Source: Phallusia fumigata
Taxonomy: Eukaryota > Chordata > Ascidiacea > Phlebobranchia > Ascidiidae
DNA: 28,762 nt
Direction of reading: 5' to 3'
Assembly (NCBI GenBank): GCA_008931825.1
Contig: QXVZ01011666.1
Location: 1 to 28,762, forward strand
Below the pieces are notes generated by a model. The model searched no databases, was not told the origin of the DNA, and saw only the letters and a program-made list of their open reading frames with translations. Positions 9,701-19,608 of the stretch are shown here, one piece after another. Position 1 is the stretch's first letter, and each line of letters starts with the position of its first letter. The position numbers and the translations under genes were made by a program.

Positions 9701-10215
9701 TAAGTATCCTAGAAGTTTCCTATTTTGATACTGGATACAATGCAAAGTGTTTTAAAGTTTTTGTGACTTTTATTTGGATTCACCAATTTTCTACCTTTTT
9801 AACCCCAAATATTTAGTTTTTTGTTTACATGCCCTTTACTTTTGACATTCTAATCCAAATGNCCAAATGTATTGAAATTTAGGACGGATATATGTAGGGT
9901 GCTTCTTATAGGTTGTTTAAAATTTTAGCCTGATCGGTCAAGTTTTTACCCTTGCGGCCGCAAATACAGGTATAAGAGCTGGCTGTTTTGCTCCAAATAC
10001 AACACGACCTGACGCGGGGGGGGGTTGACGATTTTACGACTCAAGCGGCGCAATGCTCAGCAGTTGGTCACAGGCCGCTACTTTACACACAAACGGGCGT
10101 TATAGGGTGCGGCCAGGCTGGCGTTTCATTTTAATTGTCTTGTTTTTTGACGGACGAAGCTCAGCTGTTTATATTCTGGTTTAGATGATTGCGTAGCGTA
10201 AACCGAAATGCGTCT

Positions 10216-10237
10216 GGGGGGGGGGGGGGGGGGGGTG
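10216..10237 (+). repeat. poly-G run (22 G)
   Basis: Uninterrupted run of 22 G, 85 bases before the N at 10322. A shorter run of 9 G lies at 10016-10024. Confidence 0.95.
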
Positions 10238-10551
10238 ATACATTACAATAACTTTGCTTTCAAATTCAGTTCTACTCTATTGTACAAAAGCACGTAAGTG
10301 CATGGTTAGTTGGCAAAGAAGNTGATTTGAACAATAGTAAGGACTAATATTTTTGCAACAAAAACATTTAAAAAGTTACTTTTAAACTTTTTGAAGAAAA
10401 AGGTTAGTTTGGTGTAGGGAAACGGAATTTCATTGATTTTTCATTAACCTCTATCTAAAAATAACACAATAAAACCATCCTTGTTGCCAACTTTATTAAA
10501 TTCTAATAGTTTCTAAGTGAACATCTGTAATGTTTAACATGACGTTTGCAG

Positions 10552-10685
10552 TGACAGCATCAATCCTCATGCAATCAAGTCTAAACAACACGACTTTAAG
10601 ATGCAAACGTTTTCCGAAGCAACTTACTGTGATAGTTGTCGCAAGTTGTTGCTGGGAGTCTTCTATCAAGGATACATTTGTCAAA
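10552..10685 (+). CDS. VAV: Vav exon 8: C1 domain, N-terminal half
   Basis: Encodes DSINPHAIKSKQHDFKMQTF and SEATYCDSCRKLLLGVFYQG, then YICQ. HDF(x)M, the CxxC pair and GxFYQGY match Vav C1. Its H, first CxxC and third Cys are present. Exit phase 1. Confidence 0.93.
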
Positions 10686-13600
10686 GTAAATTATCAGCTT
10701 AACATTGAATATCACTGTATGGAATTAACACATACTAAATCTGTTTCTATTTAGGTGTTCTTACCAGAGAAAATTTATTTAAAATTACAGTTTCCAAATA
10801 CATTTTAACCCATCTTTTCAGTTTGATGCTTTTGTAACAAACGTTAATTTAGAAAGACGCTTATAAACAATTGGGGCTCATCTGAAATAGTGTTACAATT
10901 TTGACTTTGTTTTAGGAACCAATGTTAAATGTCACAAGACATGTTTGGCTGACACATTGAAGAAAATTGAAAACAAAACTTTAAACAACTTTTCAACGGG
11001 GCCACCTGCAAATCGTGAGTATTGTGGTTCGGTTGATTTACTCTGTGCTAAAATAACATGGAACAGGTTTGAACAAACTAAAATGTAATGCTGTCTATGT
11101 GACCAATTAATTTGTAGGTACCTTAATCTTTATCCAACAAATTCCTAAACTTTGCCCCTGAGGTTTTAATTGGAATTACCGAAAAAGAACAATTAAAATT
11201 GGTGCCACAAAATAAACCAAACTCATTTGTTGGCAGTTTTTAATTTCAGTCGATTTTTTTCCCAATAACAATTTTTTACAAACTTGAAAATAGGTTTTGT
11301 GGATTTTTCAATTTTCTCGTTGTATCTTGTTGTAAGAAAATATTCGACAGCTTTAACCTTTTTGTTGCAACTTTATCTACACAGATGGCTCAGCCACAGA
11401 CATTTTGTTGTTTACAGTGAAAGGCAGTAAAGTTTTTCTAGGCTTTTGATATCACAGAGAAGTGAGACTTTTTAGTAGGCAGTCAAATATTCTGTTTGTT
11501 TCTTTTGCAGCTGCTGAAGATGTAAAGCCCCAAGTCCCAAGACGAGGGGTCCGAGTAAGTCCCCTTTTACCCCATGTTTGTTAAGTTTTAACCCAAAAAC
11601 CGTTCACATGTTTAAGAAAAGCAATAATTCTACTTTAGCTGAACATAATATGTTAAACAACACCAACGCTTAAAAATTGACAATCTTCCAAATCTGCATG
11701 AAAGTGTGTTCAAAATTTATTGTCTTGTTGAATAAAGCAACAAGTTCAGTAATGTTTGTTGTTTGCATGGTACGTTTTACGTTTTTGTGCTTACTTGTGT
11801 TTAAATCAAAAAACAGCGAACGCAGACGTTCAATCCACCCGGACAACAGACACCTCGTGAAATCAAACAACAGAAGTCATTGTCAACTATTGGAGTTCCT
11901 AGTTCAAGCGGTAAGTAATGCAAATTACTTGCATGACTTGTATGTTGTGTGCCAACATCAAGGTTAGATCCTGAAGTTGCAGCAGGGTTTAAACTACTTT
12001 TTGGTTTGAATCTTGACTTTCTTTAATCAATAACTTGATCGACATTGGTACAGCAGTGTAAAATCATAATAAAGCTGGCACAATTAAAGAAAAACAGGTG
12101 AACAGCCCTATTAAAAGCGCCACCCATGTATCTTAGATACCCAACCACAGATAAAAATATAACAGACAAACATACAATCTTGTGAGACACAATCTTAATC
12201 TTGTGCAAGGGTAAGCAGCTGTCTTGGTTGATGACTACTGTATAAAATTAAATAACAAAAAAATTTGCTCAGAAGGTCTTGACCAACCCGGATTTTATTC
12301 CATGATTTTTAGAACAGGTTGAATTTTTTATGGTGTGATTTTAAAAGCATGTAAAGTTGTTTGTAATGCTCGACAAAGGTTTCAACATTTGTGGTGTGGG
12401 CAAATGTTTGGAGTGTATTTTAGTTCTTGTGGTTTTATTTCTCCAAAAATCAAAACCACTTTCATCTGTTAATGGATGGTTTTATAAACAAAGACAACAA
12501 GGTATATCAACCACCAAACAACATCCTTCTCGACTCATTGCAGTATCTTTGTGAGGTTTGGAGATAGTAGATTTTTATGTGGCAGACCAGTTTTTTACTA
12601 TGTCCAGTCAATAGATTTACAAGCTCTACATAGTCTTAGTATGCTGGTAAAGGAAATCGACAGTTGATTTGGAAATAACTCTTCACAACAACCTCATGTT
12701 ACTTAGAAGTATTTATGGCAGTGTTTAGTTCATCAAAAAGTTTATTCTCCTGGTATTTTTGCCTTTTTGTTGCTTCTTTACAAAACTCCATGTATAAATT
12801 TCAAGTTTAGTTTGTTTGGCCTACTGTTGTTTTATGGTTTCTTGCACTTAACTACAAGGGGTATTTGAAGAACAGACAATGAAACAAAAACATCTTCTAC
12901 CACATTTCATAGCCATAGTACTTAACTGTTTACATGTATCTAGGTTACCACTTGGTCAAGTACCTATGTGTGTTTGTCTACAGCTTACAATTATTGAATA
13001 AATATTCATGGCATATAGAAGGACTTCTTAAACCTTGGGGAGGTGGCCCGCTTGAGGTTGCAAGATGCAATTTTGAGGTCACAAAACACTTAACTTAATA
13101 TGCAGAGTAGCAATATGATGGAAGCTGTTGTTGCGTTTGTGTATTTCATAAACTTAACTTGCTTTCCAGCTGGTTACAAAGCACACCGGGATTACAACGG
13201 CCTTCCTCCTCCGCCCTTCGTGGGAGCAAGTGTTATCACTTTTGCAGTCGGTGAACGGGTCGAAGTTTGTGACAAAGTGACACCGGATTGGTGGGTGGTA
13301 AGTACATGAGAAATTTTGAAAAGAACAATTTCTTCATATGGGGGTTTGGTTGCACAATTTAGAATAATGAATATTTTAATCTTGTAATATGAATTTTGTC
13401 ACATCTACTCCTGCAATATTTGAAAAGGATGTGAAGCATGTGAAATCACCATGTTCTAAACTTGGTAGTATTTGGTGTCTGAAGATCTGGTATAATTAAA
13501 TGAATCTGACTACCTTACTACAAAGTACCTTATTTCTGTCAAACATCGAATTTTCAAATCCTGTTACCTGTGAATTTGGATTCTGATCTAAGTTGAATGA

Positions 13601-16600
13601 TTTTATTCTTATACAGGGATCTGCACTTTCACAGTTCGACAGAAAAGGTTATTTTCCTGCTTCCTATGTTAGTCCGATGGTAAGTATAGATCTAATAAAA
13701 TTTAAACAACCTAGTCCATTGAACATTTCTGCCTGGGAAGCTTTGTAGGGACAATCTGGGGCTTTGTCATTGGGTATTGTTGTCTTGACTTTCCTACAAA
13801 GAAGATATAAGTTTGTTAACTAACTAAACATGTGCTTCCTAACCACTGTCTATATTTCTGATTAATGATGTTGCTATTGTAAATGATACATTTTTGGCAA
13901 TTATTTTTTGTGTAGAATAACTTTTACAATTTGTAAATTATGTGACCTGCCATTTTAATTAAATATTTTGTCTATGCACCTGTAAGTTCAATACAAGTCT
14001 CATTGTGTAACTGATATCCATTATTTAGGCCTGAATATTTGTAAAAAATTAAGTGCAGGTCCATTCATAGTGGTATAGATTGATCAACTACTTGCAAATG
14101 TTAAATTAATTGTAAAGAAATATAACCAGTTACCAACCCCCTAAATAGGGTCAGTCGAAAGGGCTGAGACAAAATTATCTTCCTGTTGATCCCAATCTTC
14201 AAAAGCAAGAGAACCCAGTCAAGATAGTTGCTATCTCTCAGCCACTGGAAGAATGTGTCTGGTTCGTGGAATAGTTCAACTAGTGTGGTCATTAATTTGT
14301 CTCCTTCAGAAAATTTCAAATTTGTCTCAAAATTATCAAATTTGTTGTCTCAAATTTAAAGAAATGGTGTTTTTAAAATGTGCACAAAAACGTTTTGAAA
14401 GAAATGTGTACAAAATAATTTTTGGCTCAAAAATAAGGTGCAAATTAATGACCTTTACTAGTGAAAGTTTCAACACTATTAATGTTGAAATTACAATAAA
14501 ATTTTTATTGCGTTTGTCTTACCAACTTTGTTTTTTATTTTGTTCTGCACACCTCACTTGCAACACAAATTCACCTCATCATCATCACTACACTGCTACA
14601 CACCAATTACAAACACAAAATCACACACAGAATCCGAAAGATCGAGCGCAAAGTGTGACCACTGCCAACCTTTATGTGAAACCAGAACCAAACCTGTCCG
14701 ACCCGATTATGTTGGAGAAATATTACTGGTATTGTTGTAGTATGGTGAAGTTGGGCATGGCTTAGCACTAACCATCTCCAAACAGAGAATGAGTGTGTTT
14801 GTGTTGGGTGCTGTACATTATAATGTTAATATCTAGTGTGTGTGAATAGGGTTTGTGATCTTGTGTGAAATAAACAAGATTGATGCAGTTGCCTAACTGC
14901 ATGTTGCGCTTTGATAAATTATGAGCAAAAATTTCGCGTAGCTATTGAACTTGATTCAAATCTGAAAAACGATGTTTGCTGTGCAGATCTTGCTTGCTAA
15001 AGTAAAAACCTAAAATACTTCAGTAACAACTCCTTACCTGGCTCCTTAATGCATGGTGTGCCTGGGTAGAAAACTGGTTTTGTTAGTTTAAATGTTTTGG
15101 TGCTGTTGGTGTTGGAGAGAAACACTGTTTACTTGCTTACCAATAGCACTGACAAAATTTGCATTTTACTGCTGCTGCAGGCAATGATGTATTACACTGC
15201 TATGATGACCAATAACATTAACACTGTGTATTTAGTTGCATAGTGTACTTGTTGACTAATATATGTACACAACCACTAACCCAACATAATACAACCACTA
15301 ACTCATAATACTGCACAACAGAAACTTACCTTAATAATATCTTAGTATCATTTGCATTTTATCTGTAGTTTTGAGTGTAGACAAAATGTAGATTGGTATT
15401 ATTTATGTTTATTTACATTATTACGCGTAATGACTAAATGTCATTGAACTCGTGTGTAGGTATGCGGGTGTAATGGATCGAGGAGGAGCAGAACAAGCGC
15501 TTGGTGGAAAGCCTTCCGGAACTTTTCTTGTGAGGACAAGAGACGGGCATATGGCTATTAGTCTATGGTGGGTTACTTTACTGGTGCGAAGCTTGTAACC
15601 ACTGCTTGTGGTATTCGTTTTAGAAAAATTATTAGCCAATGCAATAGCTAGAAACGTTTCAATGTTTTGACAACAATGCTTTCATTCTTATGATAAAAAG
15701 AATGATGATGAATACACTAGTTTTTTACTCACTGCTTTTAACTTGTTTTTTCATCTTGTGAAGGACAGATCTGTTTAAAAAAAAATAAAATTATTTGGTG
15801 TAAAATGCACTTTTAATCTTCTGTGCAATTTCGTTATGATTGAAGTTTTTTTGTTTTCAGTTTCCAGTCTGACATGAAGCATATCAGAATCAACAGAACT
15901 CCAGATAACATGTATTTTGTTGCTGAATGTAAAAACTTCAGGACTGTACAGGTAAAGTCAAGTTTCTATTCCTATGAAGTTGTGAATGACAACTTTTCAC
16001 CCAAGTTCACCCAATTTTGTTCTTCTGAAACGAAACATTACAATGGCTTTAACTCCACTATCCATTTAACTATAATCATAGGAAATGCGAAAAAAATCTT
16101 TGACATAGTCATAGTGTACGTAGTTCTAGTTTATTTATTGGTTTATATTTTTCAGGAGTTGGTTCGCTTCTATCAGGAAAACTCGATGAGTTCTTCCTTC
16201 TTTGGTTTAGAAACAAATCTCAAGTATGCCTACCGGGACCCCAATTTTTTCCCCTCGGTCCCGGGGCCTCCCCCTCCCAACAAACGACCCCAACTGCCCC
16301 CTGGTCCAGCTCATTCCTTCAAACACCCACACCCCTCTACATCTCGGCCGTGGGGACCCCCAGAAACCCCCAAACCCAATGTTAATTCATTGTCGAATGG
16401 GGTGAAGCAAATAAGTAAGTAGCAGCAGTAGCATTGGTTTTGATGTGAGCATTCACGTCGCCCGGTCGAGCATGAAAAAACATTTACAGAAATAAACTGG
16501 TTACCTAACAAACGAAAGTGAAGACCGACAATTTGTTGAATCTCTATCAGGATATGAACCAACTCTAAGCCAATGTTTCTCATTCCTGTTCAGACCAAAA

Positions 16601-17745
16601 TTTCGATTTCCCACAATAAAGAAAATCTGATCTATCTATTTTGCTAAGTTCCGCCATACTCAATATAAATTCATCTAACAGGTTCAACTAAATACCCACC
16701 TGCTAACCTGTTATCACCCATAGGTTAAGAATCACTGCGCATAAATGCAAAACTTTTCTTGAAAGACACTTGCGAAAAGAAGCTATATAGCATCGACGTA
16801 ATTACCTTCACTACACACAGCTTGTTCAATGTTTCTTGTAGATATAAAAGGGAGGCAGTTCGACTTGCTCGGGCGGGCTCGGGTTCTTTACGACTTCGAT
16901 CCACGCAGCGCTCAGGAGATCGCGTTGAGGGAGGGTCAGATTGTGAATGTGATCAGTAAAGCTGGCGACTCACATGGTTGGTGGAAGGGAGAGCACGACG
17001 GTCAGGTATTCTATCTGTTTCCTGTCTGTATTTGTACGAGTCTTTACAAGCCATAGATTGATAGCGAAGTCAGAATTCAGAAACGTTACAAAAATAACAA
17101 AATATCAGTTGGACATAGGCCGTTGTGGATTAACGGTAGCGGGATGTTGTTTAGTGAAATATAGACTTCAAATCTTTGTTTGCAAAATATGTGGCAAGTT
17201 TGTTTAAACGTTTGCCAATGAAAGACCTGACTTCGCTGTAACGAGCTTTAAGAATTTTATACTAAAGGTTTTAGCCAGAAGAACTGTTGCGTCTTTCATA
17301 GAAAACTGTGATTCTATTTGAATAAGTTTCCAGGGCTTGTGATGTTGTATTAAGTATTATTGTTGCGATAAGCGCGCGTATGAGGGATGAGGCGTTCTGT
17401 CTTGTACATTGTGTCAGCAAGTATATGACAACTGAGGATCAGATATGTGTAAAGAACATCTGGAACGTAACGGTGTATAGTAGAAGTTTTGCAGCCAAAT
17501 TAAGTGCCAGTTCAAGTGGAAAGGAAGTTTCTACTTTGGAGGAAGAACTTGGATTTAGTAAACAATAGTTCGGAGACTGCAGGTCAGTAAGGTTTTGAGA
17601 GACGTAATTTGAAACATTTTTGTTGCATAAACTAACTAGCGATGCCGTGTGATCTGCTGTCTTATCCAATGATCTTTTCTAAAGCACGTTCTTTTGGTTG
17701 CAGGTTGGGTACTTTCCCGCCAGCTTCATTGAGGAACTGGACTGA
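10552..17745 (+). CDS. VAV: Vav guanine-nucleotide exchange factor, C-terminal exons 8-19
   Basis: Continuation of the gene at 5116. Exons: 10552-10685, 10916-11014, 11511-11554, 11817-11910, 13170-13297, 13617-13679, 14631-14728, 15460-15567, 15861-15951, 16156-16414, 16842-17005, 17704-17745; about 440 residues, every junction in phase. Order: end of PH/C1 linker, an atypical C1 domain, a basic Pro/Gln linker, N-terminal SH3 with the GLPPPP insert typical of Vav, SH2 with FLVRTR, a proline-rich linker, and C-terminal SH3 ending VGYFPASFIEELD. In the family, SH2 binds phosphotyrosine on activated receptors and adaptors, while the SH3 domains bind proline-rich partners and help autoinhibition. 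There is one Vav here, as expected of a pre-duplication chordate. The terminal exon is repeated at 18896-18937. Confidence 0.93.
10916..11014 (+). CDS. VAV: Vav exon 9: C1 domain, C-terminal half (atypical)
   Basis: Encodes RTNVKCHKTCLADTLKKIEN and a linker. HKTC matches the HxxC of C1 domains, but the expected second Cys of the CxxC pair is Thr (CQRT) and the final Cys seven residues past HKTC is absent. See findings. Confidence 0.85.
11511..11554 (+). CDS. VAV: Vav exon 10: linker
   Basis: A 44-base exon encoding PAEDVKPQVPRRGVR between C1 and SH3. TTTGCAG acceptor, CGA|GTAAGT donor, phase fits both sides. Basic and proline-containing like the Vav linker. Confidence 0.8.
11817..11910 (+). 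CDS. VAV: Vav exon 11: linker
   Basis: Encodes RTQTFNPPGQQTPREIKQQK and SLSTIGVPSSS. AACAG acceptor and GCG|GTAAGT donor, phases 0 and 1. No domain; supported by frame continuity and splice sites. Confidence 0.75.
11911..13169 (+). other. Vav intron 11
   Basis: A 1.26-kb intron. Near 13019-13090, CTTAAACCTTGGGGAGG and what follows resemble a decayed transposon end. Nothing else could be assigned. Confidence 0.55.
13170..13297 (+). CDS. VAV: Vav exon 12: N-terminal SH3, first part
   Basis: Encodes AGYKAHRDYNGLPPPPFVGA and VGERVEV...TPDWWV. The YxGLPPPP insert is a Vav hallmark, and WW is the SH3 double tryptophan. Donor GTG|GTAAGT, phase 0. Confidence 0.95.
13617..13679 (+). CDS. VAV: Vav exon 13: N-terminal SH3, last strands
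   Basis: Encodes GSALSQFDRKGYFPASYVSP, with the GxFPxxYV end of SH3 domains. Phase 0 at both ends. Confidence 0.93.
13680..14630 (+). other. Vav intron 13
   Basis: A 951-base intron with no exon or repeat recognised. Its 3' end is CA-rich (CACACACAG) rather than a good pyrimidine tract. The plus-strand ORF crossing its end is in the wrong frame for the SH2 exon. Confidence 0.55.
14631..14728 (+). CDS. VAV: Vav exon 14: SH3-SH2 linker and start of SH2
   Basis: Encodes NPKDRAQSVTTANLYVKPEP and IMLEKYYW, leading into the WYAG start of SH2 with phase 2. The weak acceptor makes the left end less certain than the right. Confidence 0.8.
14729..15459 (+). other. Vav intron 14
   Basis: A 731-base intron separating the codon for the first SH2 tryptophan (TG|G). 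Nothing else recognised. Confidence 0.6.
15460..15567 (+). CDS. VAV: Vav exon 15: SH2, phosphotyrosine-binding FLVR
   Basis: Encodes YAGVMDRGGAEQALGGKPSG and TFLVRTRDGHMAISL. FLVR contains the arginine that binds phosphotyrosine. Phases 2 in and 2 out. Confidence 0.96.
15861..15951 (+). CDS. VAV: Vav exon 16: SH2, middle
   Basis: Encodes CFQSDMKHIRINRTPDNMYF and VAECKNFRTVQ. KHI(R/K)I is the Vav SH2 strand D. The following intron (15952-16155, 204 bases) has no stop in this frame. Confidence 0.94.
16156..16414 (+). CDS. VAV: Vav exon 17: end of SH2 and proline-rich linker
   Basis: Encodes ELVRFYQENSMSSSFFGLET and NLKYAYRDP, the C-terminal part of a Vav SH2, then about 55 residues rich in proline (VPGPPPPNKRP, RPQLPPGPA). 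The linker could bind SH3 domains (inference). Exit phase 1 at ATAA|GTAAGT. Confidence 0.93.
16571..16737. mobile_element. possible small hAT-like MITE in Vav intron 17
   Basis: Left end CAATGTTTCTCATTCC and right end GGTTAAGAATCACTG are imperfect inverted repeats of the same CAGTGATTCT type as the element at 1864. Flanking 8-mers do not match, so the call is weak. Confidence 0.35.
16842..17005 (+). CDS. VAV: Vav exon 18: C-terminal SH3, main part
   Basis: Encodes NIKGRQFDLLGRARVLYDFD and ELxLREG-type SH3 sequence ending GWWKGEHDGQ. ALYDF and WW landmarks are present. Donor CAG|GTATTC, phase 0. Confidence 0.96.
17006..17703 (+). other. Vav intron 18
   Basis: A 698-base intron; from 17274 on it belongs to the duplicated block. 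The plus-strand ORF at 17380-17568 is partly repeated in copy 2 but has no splice or similarity support. Confidence 0.6.
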
Positions 17746-18462
17746 TGACGTCGATTACTTTTAATTCCCTTTTTCTTATTCTTGCCTTTATCTCTTGCAC
17801 TGAAACCAAACGAGGGGAACCCCCCTTCTACCCGCAGTATTTTCGCATTGTGAATTGAGCAGGTTTTTTTACATCAACTTCTTAACACGGCTGGCAATAT
17901 TTTCGCATATTGTGTCAGAAGGTGAAGCAGTGATGCCGCTTGTGTTCTCACAATGAGGACGGTGGCGAGCATGACACTCACACATGGCGATCTGGACGGA
18001 TGCTTATTTATTCGTGTCCTAAAGGTTCTAGTAACAGTTTAAACAGGAGCGAAACAGGTAAAAAAGTTTGCAAAATGTGAAGACAACGGCTGCAACTACA
18101 ATTATTTTCCTTAAAATTCAACACTAACTTGTTGGATGGTCACAACATGCCACTTTCCTAAAATGTGAGCTCTCTGCGCTACTGGTTGAAGTCTTGGTTT
18201 TCATATCATATCGGCTACGTTCTCGAAGTCATTATCCGAGACTCGTGTTGTTTTGCGAAAATTGTTTGTTAACTACGAACTATATACAACTGTCGAAACA
18301 AAGTAGCGCTGTTTCAATTGTTTCTGAAACACTGGCTGATTCGTTGTACCTTCTATATCCTTCCAATCAAGAGTATTTGTTTAAAATGCGAGCCTTTCAA
18401 AAAGGCTTCAAGCCTATCAACATACAAGTATACGTAAACAACTGATACAAAGTTGTTTTTTC
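17274..18462. repeat. tandem block copy 1 (about 1.19 kb)
   Basis: Starts GCCAGAAGAACTGTTGCG and ends before the N at 18463. Matches 18464-19607 along its length with scattered substitutions. It carries about 40 bases around 17955-17998 (GAGCATGACACTCACACATG and more) that copy 2 lacks. Confidence 0.88.
17704..17745 (+). CDS. VAV: Vav exon 19, copy 1: end of SH3 and stop
   Basis: TTGCAG|GTTGGGTAC encodes VGYFPASFIEELD and TGA. It completes the C-terminal SH3. No AATAAA was seen in the following few hundred bases. Confidence 0.93.
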   Translation, partial: VGYFPASFIEELD

Positions 18463-18463
18463 N

Positions 18464-19607
18464 GCCAGAAGAACTGTTGCGTCTTTCATAGAAAGCTGTG
18501 ATTCTATTTGAATAAGTTTCCAGGGCTGGTGATGTTGCATTGAGTATTATTGTTGCGATAAGCGCGCGTATGAGGGATGAGGCGTTCTGTCTTGTACATT
18601 GTGCCAGCAAGTATATGACAACTGAGGATCAGATATTTGTAAAGCACATCTAGAACGTAACGGTGTATAGTAGAAGTTTTGCAGCCAAAGTAAGTGCTAG
18701 CTGTTCAAGTGGAAAGGGGCTTCTACTTTGGAGGAAGAACTTGGATTTAGTAAACAATAGTTCGGAGACTGCAGGTCAGTAAGGTTTTGAGAGGCGTAAT
18801 TTAAAACTCTCTTGTTGCATAAACTATCTAGTGATGCCGTGTGATCTGCCGTCTTATCCAATGATTTTTTCTAAAACACGTTCTTTTGGTTGCAGGTTGG
18901 GTACTTTCCCGCCAGCTTCATTGAGGAACTGGACTGATGACGTCAGTTACTTTTAATTCCTTTTTTCTTATTCTTGCCTTTATCTCTTGCACTGAAACCA
19001 AACGAGGGGAACCCCCCTTTTACCCGCAGTATTTTCGCATTGTGAATTCAGCAGGTTTTTTTACACCAACATCTGGTGTGGCCAGCAATATTTTCGTATA
19101 TTGTGTCAGAAGGTCAAGCAGTTATGCCGCTTGTGTTCTCACAATGAGGACGGTCGCTTATTTGGTCGTGCCCTTAGGTTCTAGTAACAGTTTAAACAGG
19201 AGCAATACAGGTAAAAAAGTTTGCAAAATATGAAGACAACGGCTGCAATTATTTTCCTTAAAATTCAACACTAACTTGTTGGATGGCCACAACATGCCAC
19301 TCCCCTAAAATGTGATCCCACTGCGCCACTGGTTGAAGTCTTGGTTTCATCTCATATCGGCTACGTTCACGAAGTCATGATCCGAGACTCGTGTTGTTTT
19401 GCGAAAATTGTTTGTTAACTACGAACTATATACAACTGTCGAAACAAAGAGCGCTGTTTCAATTGTTTCTGAAACGCTGGCTGATTCGTTATACCTTCTA
19501 TATCCTTCCAATCAAGAGTATTTGTTTAAAATGCGAGCCTTTCATAAAGGCTTCAAGCCTATCAACATACAAGAATACGTAAACAACTGATCCACAGCTG
19601 TTTTTGC
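18464..19607. repeat. tandem block copy 2 (about 1.14 kb)
   Basis: Begins directly after the N at 18463 with the same GCCAGAAGAACTG and ends at another N (19608). Being bounded by Ns at both ends, it looks like a separate contig of the alternative haplotype placed in line. Confidence 0.88.
18896..18937 (+). CDS. Vav exon 19, copy 2 (duplicate terminal exon)
   Basis: All 42 coding bases are identical to 17704-17745, with the same TTCTTTTGGTTGCAG acceptor. It lies in the second copy of the tandem block and is probably the other haplotype. If real in the genome, it is an alternative last exon with the same protein product. Confidence 0.75.
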   Translation, partial: VGYFPASFIEELD

Positions 19608-19608
19608 N

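Larger units (their letters stand above)
8775..10551 (+). other. gap-containing interval where remaining DH and PH exons should lie
   Basis: Roughly 250 residues of Vav (most of DH and all of PH) are missing between exons 7 and 8, and none of their motifs is visible here. Single Ns at 9862 and 10322 probably stand for assembly gaps. The piece between them (9863-10321) is unlike its flanks, with two poly-G runs. Upstream, 9457-9477 is a perfect hairpin (arms GTCCCCTTC and GAAGGGGAC around CAT) next to a T-rich tract, suggesting repeat DNA. Confidence 0.75.

Noticed and set aside
14253-14765. 170-residue plus-strand ORF
   Set aside because: Runs from intron into exon 14 in the wrong intron context; only 14631-14728 fits Vav.
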